Of a stretch of DNA of 64,000 nt, positions 1-7,632 are shown piece after piece (positions within the stretch are counted from its first letter, which is position 1; every line of letters starts with the position of its first letter). The stretch covers positions 515,001-579,000 of the forward strand of contig BSDZ01000119.1 in assembly GCA_030268105.1 (NCBI GenBank), read 5' to 3'. This stretch comes from Volvox africanus. Its lineage: Eukaryota > Chlorophyta > Chlorophyceae > Chlamydomonadales > Volvocaceae. The notes beneath the pieces were generated by a model that did not search any database, was not told where the DNA came from, and worked only from the letters and a program-made list of their open reading frames with translations. The position numbers and the translations under genes were made by a program.

Positions 1-22
1 CGGCCGTCCGAGGCCGATGCTG

Positions 23-145
23 CTACAAGCTGGCGGGGTTGGCCGCGTGCTGGTAGAAGAAGATGTGTCCCTCTTCACCTGCCTTTTGCAGCACGGTCTC
101 CAAGTTCATCCGGCTGACCCTTGCATCATCGTGATGGCACCAGAC
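23..145 (-). CDS. USP remnant last exon
   Basis: A 41-codon exon starts after acceptor GGGCAG (ending at 146) and ends with TAG at 23-25. It reads VWCHHDDARVS, which fits the W-x-x-x-x-D-x-x-V-S segment holding the third catalytic residue, and then GHIFFYQH, the conserved hydrophobic end of the USP fold (compare GYIFFY in USP37). Ten residues follow before the stop. Any 3' UTR lies left of the window. Confidence 0.65.
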   Translation of the reverse strand, partial: VWCHHDDARVSRMNLETVLQKAGEEGHIFFYQHAANPASL

Positions 146-307
146 CTGCCCGGGCGACGATATCAAGATCACAAAAAAGGCCCGACCTCACCATGGGCGA
201 GTGCAGATGAAAATGGGCCAACTGCGCGGGTTTGCAGTCCCATAGCGCCCGTTTCATACCAATACCATGTCCGTTTTGCAGGGCCCCCCTTTTGCGCCTC
301 CTCTCAC

Positions 308-445
308 CTGGTTGCCGATCTGCAGGTCGACTGTGTAGTGGCCTTAGAGCGGTGTGAGACCCCTGTGGCGCACGATGCCGTGCAGATGGTAGTTGCCTGC
401 CTGGCCCAGCGGGGTGCTGCCTGAAGCTCTGCTACCGCTGTCATC
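308..445 (-). CDS. USP remnant His-box exon with in-frame TAA
   Basis: A 46-codon exon runs from acceptor CAG (ending at 446) to donor GTGAGA (307-302), phase 0. It contains YHLHGIVRHRG followed, at the spacing normal for USPs, by GHYT with the catalytic His. The codon before GHYT is TAA (344-346); USP37 relatives have a small residue there. Either the copy is dead or, less likely, TAA is read as sense in this organism. Confidence 0.65.
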
Positions 446-603
446 CTGGTCGTAAGCAGGGCAAAGAATCCAGGCGTTGATGATGAAGGAATAAGGTTTC
501 ATATGGGCGTGTAGCCGACAATACTCGCAACGTCAAAAGGTGACGAAGCGGAATCTAGATGCAGGACATCACATCATCATCTGAGCGCCACGCACAGCAG
601 GCA

Positions 604-625
604 AAGCAGAGCAGAGCAGAGCAGA
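604..625. repeat. short AGCAG microsatellite in USP intron
   Basis: About four imperfect copies of a 5-bp AGCAG-type unit lie in the intron between the acidic and His-box exons. Confidence 0.5.
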
Positions 626-724
626 ACAATACCAGGACACAACTGCTGCTGTAAGCTGTTGCCGCACCAGGTTAAGATCCAGGTAAAACAGAAATGCAGC
701 TAGGAATGTGTGAGCAGTACCCAC

Positions 725-805
725 GTGATCGTCATTCTCCATCTCCTCGTCTTCGGACAAGATCTCAACTGCTTCATCCTCCTCGTCCGGCTCCGTGCCG
801 TCATC
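725..805 (-). CDS. USP remnant acidic exon
   Basis: A 27-codon exon runs from an acceptor TTAG (ending at 806) to a donor GTGGGT (724-719), phase 0 at both ends. It is strongly acidic, with runs such as EPDEEDEAVE and EDEEMENDD, resembling the acidic linker between the UIMs and the His box of USP37-type proteases. The flanking introns are about 256 bp (806-1061) and 279 bp (446-724), and nothing else is recognisable in them apart from a short AGCAG repeat. Confidence 0.6.
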
Positions 806-1061
806 CTAACGGAGTAGGGGATACAGTACAGAGCGGTCTATTTAACGATCAGTTCGTAGCAAACAAACGACTGATACGCGGCGCCAAGGAGGGATGCACT
901 GGTGGCAGCGGGCAACATCGGGGGACTAAAACCCTAGAGCACACGGGTGCGTGTCATGTGACTCCATGCGACTGCCCCCTATCAACCGTTGAGCCTTATA
1001 TATGAAAAGGGCGCCAAAGGAGGGCTGTCAAGGCATTTTACTCCTCTTCCCCCCAACTCAC

Positions 1062-1474
1062 GTCCTCCAGGCTCCGTCGAATGGCGTCCTCCAGGTCAGG
1101 GTCCAGGTCGGTCTCCGCCCTCACGACGGGGCCCACCACGCCCCGCTCTGACAGCAGACTGCGGCGGATTGCCTCCGCCAAGTCCAGGTCGGCGTCACCG
1201 ACTTCTGAGACCGACCTGGCGGGGCCGCCACCGCCCAGCAACTTGCCCGGCCGGACCACGTTAAGCCAAGGAACCGCCACCTTCTCTGGTGAGGGCAGCA
1301 CCGTCTGCGCGATGGCACCTACAGCGCCGCCGTCGGCCGCCTCCTGATCGAAGGAGTTGGTCTCTTTCCCAAAGGAGCTGATGACCCGTCGCCGCTTCCT
1401 CGGCGGGCTATCCTCGTGGTCGGGGTCGTCCTCCATCACGAGGCAGTCCACACGCCTCTTGCGTGTTTGCAACC
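1062..1474 (-). CDS. USP remnant exon with NLS-like stretch and two ubiquitin-interacting motifs
   Basis: The frame is open from about 1474 (a TGA lies just upstream near 1480) to a strong donor, GTGAGT, at 1061-1056. The first in-frame ATG is at 1436, but in the intact gene this was probably an internal exon. PPRKRRRV is a likely nuclear localisation signal. Two UIM cores follow, both matching the acidic-x-L-x-x-A-I-x-x-S consensus: DLAEAIRRSLLSE and DLEDAIRRSLED. The second UIM ends exactly at the splice donor. Reading through the donor instead gives a stop at 1038, so splicing is the better model. Confidence 0.7.
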
Positions 1475-1484
1475 GGAAAGCTCA

Positions 1485-1707
1485 CTTGATTTTGATTTTC
1501 AGTACGAATACAAACTGTGAAAGCATGGCCTATCGATCCTTTAGCCTTTCGGGATTCGAAGCTAGAGGTGTCAGAAAAGTTACCAAAGGGATAACTGGCA
1601 TGTGGCAGCCAAGCGTTCATAGCGACGCTGCTTTTTGACCCTTCGATGTCGGCTCTTCCTATCACTGTGAAGCAGCATTCACCAAGTTGGATTGTTCACC
1701 CACTAAT

Positions 1708-1762
<55 letters not shown>

Positions 1763-1932
1763 TTGGATGGATTCCGTCATAGTAATTTGGCTCAGTTCGA
1801 GAGGAACCGCCGAGTCAGATACTTGGTGATGCCCTTGCCCGAAAAGACAATGGGGCGCAGTTAACATCTGTAGTCTAATGACTGAACGCCTCTAGGTCAG
1901 AAGACGTGCTAGGTGCGGAGTCAGTTTTCCAA
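1485..1932 (+). rRNA. 28S (LSU) rRNA 3' fragment, probably a pseudogene
   Basis: This is recognisable as the last part of nuclear large-subunit rRNA: GATTTTCAGTACGAATAC at the start, then GGCCTATCGATCCTTTAG, AGCGTTCATAGCGACG, GATTGTTCACCCACTAATAG, CGTCGTGAGACAGGTTAG, the sarcin-ricin loop region (1792-1807) and GACTGAACGCCTCT near 1878-1893. It starts abruptly at about 1485 against USP sequence and stops at about 1932 against the inverted retrotransposon. Several near-universal positions differ: 1586 (A in place of C in the CCACAGGG element), 1600 (A for U after AACUGGC), a 2-nt deletion near 1686 (CCAAG-TTGG), and 1797 (U for A in AGUACGAGAGGA). Such changes in the peptidyl-transferase and sarcin-ricin elements point to a non-functional copy. 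The helix around 1827-1857 can still pair. Confidence 0.85.
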
Positions 1933-2022
1933 TTGTGCTCGATGACGTAGTTGAATTCTTCGAGCTCCACAAGCCAGCGCACTTGGCGCCGGTTTAACCG
2001 GGGTTGCGTTTTGAACGCCGAG
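1933..2022 (-). repeat. 90-bp inverted repeat, left arm (RNase H segment)
   Basis: This arm is the reverse complement of 4873-4962 with a single visible mismatch (Val versus Ala codon). It encodes the RNase H stretch AFKTQPRLNRRQVRW. Left of it the sequence switches to 28S rRNA, so the arm marks one inversion breakpoint. Confidence 0.9.
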
Positions 2023-2490
2023 ACTGCCGAGTTATCAGACCAGATGGTCACCGGGTGAGGTCCCTTGAGGTGGTGCCACCAGACACGAAGGCAGTGGACA
2101 ACCCCGAGCATCTCGCGGTCATGTGCAGGGTAGTTGCGCTCCACCGGGGTGAGCTTCCGGCTCTCATACGCAATCACTCTCTCGACACCGTCTTGGACTT
2201 GGGACAGAACTCCGCCTGTGGCGTAGTCCGAGGCGTCGGTGGTGAGCAATAAGGGCGCATTGGGGTCTGGGGGTGCCATGACAGGGGCCGAGGTTAGGGT
2301 GTCCTTAAGCACTTGGAAAGCTTTTTCACAGGACTTGTCCCACTTGGTGATGGCCTGTTTGTGGCCTTTGCCCGTGTGTCCGGCCAGGAGGTTGGTGAGG
2401 GGGTGTGCGATTTCCGCGAAGCCCTTCACCATGCGGTGGTAGTACTGCGCCAGTCCGAGGAAGGAGCACAGGTCCGTGATGGTCTGCAGG
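1933..2490 (-). pseudogene. pol: pol: end of RT and RNase H fragment, inverted
   Basis: Minus-strand sequence continues RT after the nested insertion with CSFLGLAQYYHRMVKGF, typical of the RT thumb, then the RNase H domain: TTDASDYA (first catalytic Asp), AHDREML (Glu region) and IWSDN (second Asp). It ends in the 90-bp repeat and then runs into antisense 28S rRNA, which supplies a spurious C-terminus up to a stop at 1875. The 94 bp added by the insertion put this part out of frame with the RT segment upstream. Confidence 0.85.
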
Positions 2491-2495
2491 GTAGG

Positions 2496-2584
2496 TGTAG
2501 CAATTAAGTTATTGTCATAAAAGCCAAATTACGACAAGTCAGTTTCGCTCTTTCTGGCGCTTCCGCGCCATTCGCCCTGTTACA
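2496..2584 (-). mobile_element. 89-bp nested LTR-like insertion (mini solo LTR)
   Basis: This 89-bp block interrupts the RT frame and is flanked by perfect 5-bp direct repeats, GTAGG (2491-2495 and 2585-2589), the target-site duplication expected from an LTR element. It has TG...CA ends. Read on the minus strand it is about 90% identical to the first ~85 bp of the 403-bp LTR at 6683 and then ends directly in TACA, as though the LTR interior had been deleted. A hairpin GGCGC-(4 nt)-GCGCC near its start is kept in both copies. It is best read as a solo LTR of a very short LTR family related to the host element. Confidence 0.8.
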
Positions 2585-2589
2585 GTAGG

Positions 2590-3440
2590 CCAATCTTGGA
2601 TTGCCTTGACTTTGCGTGGGTCGGCGCTGATGCTGTCTTTGCTCACAATGTGGCCTAGGAAGTCGATCTTGGTAGTCCCAAAGGCGCACTTGGATGCCTT
2701 GGCGTAGAGCTGGTGTTCACGTAGCACTTGTAGCACGGTCTCGAGGTGTTGGGCATGCTCATCTTCCGTCTTGGAGTAGATGAGGATGTCATCAAGGTAG
2801 ATGAGCACGAAGGTGTCCAGGTAGGGGCGGAAGATGTCATTCATCAGCCGCTGGAACGTGGCCGGTGCATTGGTGAGACCGAAGGGCATAACTGTGAACT
2901 CAAAGTGTCCGTAGCGTGTGTTGATGGCCGTCTTGGGGATGTCCTGCGCTGCAACTCGGATCTGGTGGTAACCGGATTGGAGGTCGATTTTGCTGAACAC
3001 GGCGGCGCCATGTAGGCGGTCCAGGAGTTCGTCGATGCGAGGCAGGGGATAAGCGTTGCGGACGGTGGCCTTGTTGAGGGCCCGGTAGTCGATGCACATG
3101 CGCAGTCCGCCATCCTTCTTTTGGGCGAACAGCACCGGGGCACCGTACAGCGACACGCTAGGGCGGATCCAGCCCTTCTCCAGGAGCGAGGTGATTTGGT
3201 TTTTGAGCTCGGCCAACTCGTCCTGGGACATGCGGTACGAGTTGCGGCTCATGGGTACGGAGGTGGTGAGCTCGATTGAGTGGTCGACAGCACGCGTGGG
3301 AGGCATGTCCGTGGGTTCTGCAAAGACGTCGGCGTACTGGGAGGTGATGTGCGTCATATCGACGCCCGGGGTGCTGATGTCTTGGGTGTTGACCTCATGT
3401 ACAACACAAAGGCTGTACTGCTTGGTGGCTCGCACACGCG
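2590..3440 (-). pseudogene. pol: pol: reverse transcriptase, inverted
   Basis: The minus-strand frame encodes a standard Ty3/gypsy RT. Motifs in order are [20 protein letters not shown], the [16 protein letters not shown] block, [42 protein letters not shown] and the catalytic YLDD in [12 protein letters not shown], then FLGHIVS. The catalytic Asp pair is intact. The domain copies element RNA into cDNA. The frame is cut at 2585 by the nested 89-bp insertion, and joins protease only across a 2-nt frame break near 3440, where a GTGTG looks like dinucleotide slippage. Confidence 0.9.
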
Positions 3441-3920
3441 CTTGAACTGCAGTGCAGACAGGAGCTTGGGGGCGCGTTCGTTAACGGCCTCGGGTGGGTC
3501 GCCCCGAAGCACGTGCTTGGTGAGAGTGGTCCGCAGCGTGACCGTGTTGGTCCTCCAGCAGACGTGCGGGTTCCACTGTGCGAGCCAGTCCTTGCCCAGC
3601 ACCACATCAAAGTCACCCAGGTCAGTGGCGACCAAGGTGCTACGACATTTGAAGGTGCGTATGGTGACGGAAGCGTTGGGTAGGACGTACGGGCAGTCTT
3701 GTTCTTGGCCGTTAGCCAGCTTCACCGACATGTTGCTGACAGTCTTGGCGGCCTTGACTTCCCTGCGGGCAAGCCACTGAGTGTGGACAAAACTGCCGGT
3801 GGCTCCACCGTCGATCAGGATGACGGCCGTACGGCCGTTGACGGTGCCCTTGAATGCCAGTTGCTGGTGTGCTGCATTGCATACCATGCTGGCTAACTTG
3901 GTTGCGCTGAGTTTAAGCGC

Positions 3921-4025
3921 AGGGTCGGCCGCTGGGTCGGCCGCTGGGTTGGCCTCTGGGTTGGCCACTGGGTTGGCCACTGGGTTGGCCACTGGGTTGG
4001 CCTCTAGGTTGGCCTCTGGTGCGGC
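3921..4025 (-). repeat. 12-bp minisatellite coding for NPxA tetrapeptides
   Basis: About nine tandem 12-bp units on the minus strand encode a run of NPVA, NPEA and DPAA tetrapeptides between gag and protease. It is in frame and looks like an expanded flexible linker. Confidence 0.8.
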
Positions 4026-4165
4026 CACAGGTGCCACGGGTGTGGCCACGGGTGCTACCTCTGGGGTGGGCCGGTGTGTAGACGCCTTGAACGTCCATGT
4101 CGGTGCCGGCATGGGTAGCATGGGGGTCTGGGTACCTAGGTGCACCGATGCGTGCACACCTAGGT

Positions 4166-4878
4166 TCACTGGCGGTTTTTTGGAATGGACTTGGTGCAGT
4201 GGATGGAGTCATGTCCCACCTCACGGCAGCGGAAACAACGGCCCTCGTCGATGCATTTCTGCCTCTCTTCTGGTGTCAACTTGGGGAGTGGGGTACTTGG
4301 TACTGCCACGTGGGAGCGGCCGCCCGTGCTGCCGTTGCCCTTGGGTTTGCCTTTGGGCACGAAGCGCGAGGTATTGATGGCGTGGAGTTCCATGGGCGTC
4401 GCCTTGGATGCGGGGCGGCTGCTGTCCATCGCTCCTTTGATGGCACTGTCGAGGCGGTTAGCGGTGTTGGCGACATCCAGGTAGGTCATAACCACACCCT
4501 GCGGAACTAACGCAAGACCCTTGCGGATGTCCGTCGGCAGGACAGCCAGGAGGCGGTCCTTTTTCTCCGCGTCAGACATGTTGTGGATGCGTAGGCACAG
4601 TCGATCAATATGGGAGACCAGTTGCGTCACGGACCCCTTGTACTGCACCTTGCGTAATTTGTCGCGTGCCTTGTCCTCCTCCAGGTGGTCCGTGAATTGG
4701 TCGCGCAACCGGGCGAGGGCTTGGTCGAAGCTTGGGACTCGATGTGGGTGCGCCAGTACAAGCTGGCGTCGCCCGTAAGCAGGTGAGGCAGGGCGCATCG
4801 GCGTGCCTCAGGCGGCATCTGTAGTCCATCAAAGTACTTGAGGGTCTTGTACTCAAACTCGTCCCAGGATAACTCGGC
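4166..4878 (-). pseudogene. gag: gag, N-terminally truncated, inverted
   Basis: The minus-strand frame begins at the inversion junction (about 4878), runs through a retrotransposon Gag-type region (LSWDEFEYKTLKYFDG, then DASLYWRTHIES), breaks frame near 4738, and continues with PSFDQALARLRDQF to a CCHC zinc knuckle, CFRCREVGHDSIHC (C-x2-C-x4-H-x4-C), close to the TGA at 4166-4168. Gag forms the particle, and the knuckle binds the element RNA. The true start is missing. Confidence 0.8.
4175..4181 (-). promoter_or_regulatory. Candidate -1 ribosomal frameshift site (A AAA AAC)
   Basis: On the minus strand the gag frame reads CCA AAA AAC CGC CAG TGA, so the heptamer A AAA AAC sits in the gag zero frame 12 nt before the gag stop (4166-4168). 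This is the classical X XXY YYZ slippery heptamer. Slipping -1 opens directly into the protease frame. A gag/pol overlap in -1 with such a heptamer is how many retroelements set the Gag to Gag-Pol ratio. No downstream pseudoknot was modelled. Confidence 0.65.
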
Positions 4879-4962
4879 GTTCAAAACGCAACCCCGGTTA
4901 AACCGGCGCCAAGTGCGCTGGCTTGCGGAGCTCGAAGAATTCAACTACGTCATCGAGCACAA
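4873..4962 (+). repeat. 90-bp inverted repeat, right arm (RNase H segment)
   Basis: This arm matches 1933-2022 in inverted orientation over 90 bp. Immediately left is minus-strand gag; the short stretch ATAACTCGGC at the join reads plausibly on both sides, suggesting microhomology at the breakpoint. To the right the RNase H frame runs on without interruption. Confidence 0.9.
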
Positions 4963-5164
4963 GCCGGGCAAGACCAACGTCGTGGCTGATGCAATCAGCC
5001 GACGACCGGACCTGCGGGTCCACACCATGACGGTCTCTGTGGCCAAGGCTGCCAACGACCTGGCCACCACCATCCGCAGAGATGGTCCACAGGATGAGAC
5101 CTACACCCGCCTCAAGGAGCAAGCCGCCAAAAACTCCAAAGAGGACCCCCCGTTCAAGCTATAA
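4873..5164 (+). pseudogene. pol: pol: end of RNase H and linker before integrase
   Basis: The plus-strand frame starts inside RNase H (AFKTQPRLNRRQVRWLAEL), reaches the diagnostic RNase H end motif HKPGKTNVVADAISRRPD with its last catalytic Asp, then an uncharacterised linker. A TAA at 5162-5164 interrupts; the same frame continues on the other side without any shift. Confidence 0.85.
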
Positions 5165-6586
5165 AAGAGCTTGCTGTACTACGAGCCGCGTGGTGCCCTA
5201 CGGGCTCGCCTGTACATCCCAGACATCCCGGGCCTGCGCGCCAAGCTACTGCGTGAGGCCCATGACATCCCCATCGCAGGCCACCTGGGCTGCGACAAGA
5301 CCCTTGCCCGGCTCAGCAGATTATACTACTGGCCGAACATGGACCGATCGGTGGATACCTACACCTCCACCTGCCCCTCGTGCCAACGGTGCAAACACAG
5401 GCAAGGCAAATCCCAACCACTGCCCATCCCCGAGCGGCCCTGGCAGTCCATTTCCCTGGACCTAATCACGGACCTGCCAAAATCGCACTGTGGCGATGAC
5501 GCCATCGCCGTCTTTGTATGCCGGCTTTCCAAGATGATGCGCGTCATCCCTGTCAACACGAACATCACAGCCGAGCGCCTAGCTGAGGTCGCTTACGACT
5601 GGGTGTTCCTGTTCTACGGTCAGCCAGAGAGCATTGTCTCCGACCGTGACCCCAAGTTCACAGGCACCTTCTGGCAAACCTTGTTCAAGCTGTCTGGCAC
5701 AAGCCTCGACATGTCCACTGCACACCACCCGCAGACGGACGGCCAGACAGAGCGAGCCAACCGCACCCTAGAGGAGATGCTCCGCCACTACGTGGATGCC
5801 AACCACACCAACTGGTGTGATCTCCTACCCCAACTCGAGTTCGCCTACAACTCGAGCGTCCAAGCTTCGACGGGCTTCACCCCGTTCAAGCTAGTCCTGG
5901 GCTACGAGCCCACCACCCCGCTACAGCTGCTAGCCAAGCACCCCAAATGGGAGCCCGCTAACCCGTCGGTCACATCGTTCATAATCGACCGCGAAATTGC
6001 GCTCTCCCAAGCCAAGCTGCATGTCAAGGCTGCACAGCACCGCCAGGCTGCCTACGCTGACAAGCGACGTGCAGATCACACCTTCGCGGCGGGCGACAAG
6101 GTGCTCTTATACACGGCCCACCTCAAGCTGGTAACTGGCGACTCCCGCACGAAATTCAACTCGCCCTATGTCGGCCCCTTCACCATCGAGGCCATGGTTT
6201 CCAGGAACGCAGCGCGGCTGAAGCTTCCGGCGCACATGCGGATCCACCCGGTCGTCAACGTGAGGCAACTCCGCCCATTCAGGACGGCGGACGACGCTTT
6301 TCCGGACCGAGCCGTGGCCCAAGCCACACCTGAGCCCTTCATCAACTCCACTGGGGACCTGTGGTGGCATGTGGAGGCCATTGTCAGCCGCCATATTACC
6401 CCCATCACTGGTCGCGTCACATATGGCGTCAAGTTCAAGGGCTATGATGAGTCCGAGAACATCTTCATCGACGAAGCTACCCTACTGGAGGATGTCCCGG
6501 AACTGATCGCGCAGTACGAACACGACCACCCCCGTTCTGTGGCCAAAACCCGGCAGCGACGCAGCAGTTTTTGCAAACGTAACTAG
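5165..6586 (+). pseudogene. pol: pol: integrase with C-terminal chromodomain
   Basis: About 473 codons, in frame with the RNase H end across a single TAA. An HHCC zinc finger comes first (REAHDIPIAGHL ... CPSCQRC), then the DDE core: the first Asp in SLDLITDLP, the second in SDRDPKF, and the Glu in TDGQTERANRTLEEML. A GPF/Y-like segment (NSPYVGPFTI) and a C-terminal chromodomain (WWHVEAIVSRH, then YGVKFKGYDESENIFI) follow. Integrase inserts the cDNA; the chromodomain in chromoviruses recognises modified histones and biases integration toward heterochromatin. The frame ends with TAG at 6584-6586. This is the best-preserved part of the element, and all three catalytic residues are present. Confidence 0.9.
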
Positions 6587-6682
6587 ACCCTTGGTATTTT
6601 CAACACGCCTGTTACCTACCACTTCGTGGAGTTCGCTGGAGTAAGAGTTGCGGGGATGCAACCCTTCGCGGAGGGGGGATGG
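6587..6682 (+). other. 3' untranslated region with polypurine tract
   Basis: No coding potential. It ends in GCGGAGGGGGGATGG (about 6668-6682) directly before the LTR, the position and composition of a polypurine tract priming plus-strand synthesis. Confidence 0.75.
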
Positions 6683-7085
6683 TGTAACAGGGTGAATGGC
6701 GCCGAAGCGCCAGAAAAAGCGAAACTGAGTTGTCGTAATTTGGCCTCAGTGACATATAACTTAATTGCGTAATAATAGTTTAGTTATAATGATACTAACG
6801 CATAACACTTGGACAAGTCACATGGAACTACTTGCATGCGAGCATTCGTACAACGGTGTCAGTTGTAGAATGCGCGCCAGTTTTGAATAGACGTAAGGCC
6901 CCCTTTTGTACCAGGCAGCACTATTTAAGGCGCCTGGATTATTGAGACGGACACTTCCACTTTCACTGTAACCTACTATAATGTAAACTACGAAGAGTCA
7001 CTCTTGCACCACGTGCCCTACGGCACAGGTACTCGGAGCTCGCCTTCATAGCTACCCCTAACAGCTAGGCGCTCCCTCTGTTACA
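6683..7085 (+). mobile_element. 3' LTR, 403 bp
   Basis: It begins TGTAACAG and ends CTGTTACA, a perfect 8-bp terminal inverted repeat with the TG...CA ends of an LTR. It follows a polypurine tract and is followed without a gap by U1-array unit sequence (AGCGCTAACAC, the same as at 9611). Its first ~85 bp resemble the nested insertion at 2496-2584. There is no second full-length copy in the window. Confidence 0.9.
6922..6929 (+). promoter_or_regulatory. LTR TATA-like box
   Basis: TATTTAAG lies about 240 bp into the LTR, a plausible core promoter with the start of R some 25-35 bp downstream. TGTAA motifs at 6967-6971 and 6982-6986 could serve as poly(A) signals if the host uses the green-algal type. 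Confidence 0.45.
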
Positions 7086-7632
7086 AGCGCTAACACACAT
7101 TTTAGCAGTCAACGCTCAACCGGCTTGCAGTGCAGTTTATTTCAAAGCTTACGTAGTTCCAAACGTCAGACTTCGCTGGATTGCGCACCTCTCATCAAAA
7201 GCAGAAAGTCTTGGGTCTTCTGTAGTCAGTTCAGCTCTCGTATCTAGTGCAGCTCGTCAAGGTGAAGGACCTTGGTCGAGCCCTGTTCCTAGGACGTGTT
7301 TTCTCGAAGGAGTAAGCAAATCCGCTGTTACGGAGGAATTCTGTACGAGGGGACTCAATCTAAAGAGCAGACAACCTGACCGCAGAAGTAAAGAGTCGCT
7401 CGGCTCTCAGGTCATGTCCAACATGTGGCGGCAGGACACCCGTTGTCTTGGTGGGGGAACACTGAAAGTCATTTTCGGCAGAGTCCAGCAGAGATCATAA
7501 TAGGGATTGGGGATGGTATGGTAGGAAATGGTGCACACGGACGCGATTGGGGTCGATCAGCATTTCCGGTGCATGACGGGGAATTCAGTATTTCTAGATA
7601 GATGACTGATATTGATATTTATTTTTATATAC

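Larger units (their letters stand above)
23..1480 (-). pseudogene. USP37-like ubiquitin-specific protease, 3' part, truncated and with a nonsense codon
   Basis: Four minus-strand coding blocks (from 1062 up to about 1474; 725-805; 308-445; 23-145) join through three GT-AG introns, all in phase 0, and read as the C-terminal part of a peptidase C19 deubiquitinase. In order they encode a basic stretch (PPRKRRRV), two ubiquitin-interacting motifs, an acidic linker, the His box with GHYT, and a C-terminal block ending in GHIFFYQH. UIMs inserted ahead of the His box, followed by an acidic linker, is the USP37/USP26/USP29 layout. The family removes ubiquitin from substrates with a Cys-His-Asp/Asn triad; the Cys box would lie upstream and is missing because the gene is cut at about 1480 by rRNA sequence. 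An in-frame TAA at 344-346 lies two codons before the catalytic His. I call it a pseudogene fragment; reassignment of TAA or a sequence error are less likely. Family assignment rests on motifs, not a search. Confidence 0.75.
3440..4181 (-). pseudogene. pol: pol: N-terminal linker and aspartic protease, inverted
   Basis: The frame lies in -1 relative to gag and is open from the slippery site at 4175-4181. A proline/alanine-rich linker with tetrapeptide repeats (about 3921-4025) leads to a retropepsin-like domain: FKGTVNGRTAVILIDGGATG, then LDVVLG-type hydrophobic-G motif (DFDVVLGKDWL). Retropepsins normally have D-[ST]-G at the active site; this copy has D-G-G, which should reduce or abolish activity. 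The protease would cleave the Gag-Pol polyprotein. Confidence 0.8.
1933..7085. mobile_element. Rearranged Ty3/gypsy chromovirus (gag-pol, 3' LTR), inactive
   Basis: Two halves of one LTR retrotransposon lie in opposite orientation. On the minus strand, 4878 down to 1933, come gag, aspartic protease, reverse transcriptase and most of RNase H. On the plus strand, 4873-7085, come the end of RNase H, integrase, chromodomain, polypurine tract and 3' LTR. The order PR-RT-RH-IN and the C-terminal chromodomain place it among the chromoviruses. No 5' LTR or primer-binding site is present, and the gag N-terminus is lost at the internal junction. It cannot be active: there is an internal inversion, a frame break in gag near 4738, a 2-nt frame break near 3440, an 89-bp insertion in RT, and a TAA at 5162-5164. 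The 3' LTR joins directly to the U1 array, so this insertion went into a repeat unit. Confidence 0.9.

Noticed and set aside
17..424. 135-codon plus-strand open frame
   Set aside because: It is antisense to the His-box and last exons of the USP remnant and has no recognisable motif.
1875..1932. C-terminal extension of the RNase H frame into 28S sequence
   Set aside because: The frame simply reads through antisense rRNA until a chance stop.
6683..6775. Hammerhead ribozyme (retrozyme) in the LTR 5' end or the 89-bp insertion
   Set aside because: GAAA and CUGA-like pieces are present, but the CUGAUGA core and the three-helix arrangement are not.
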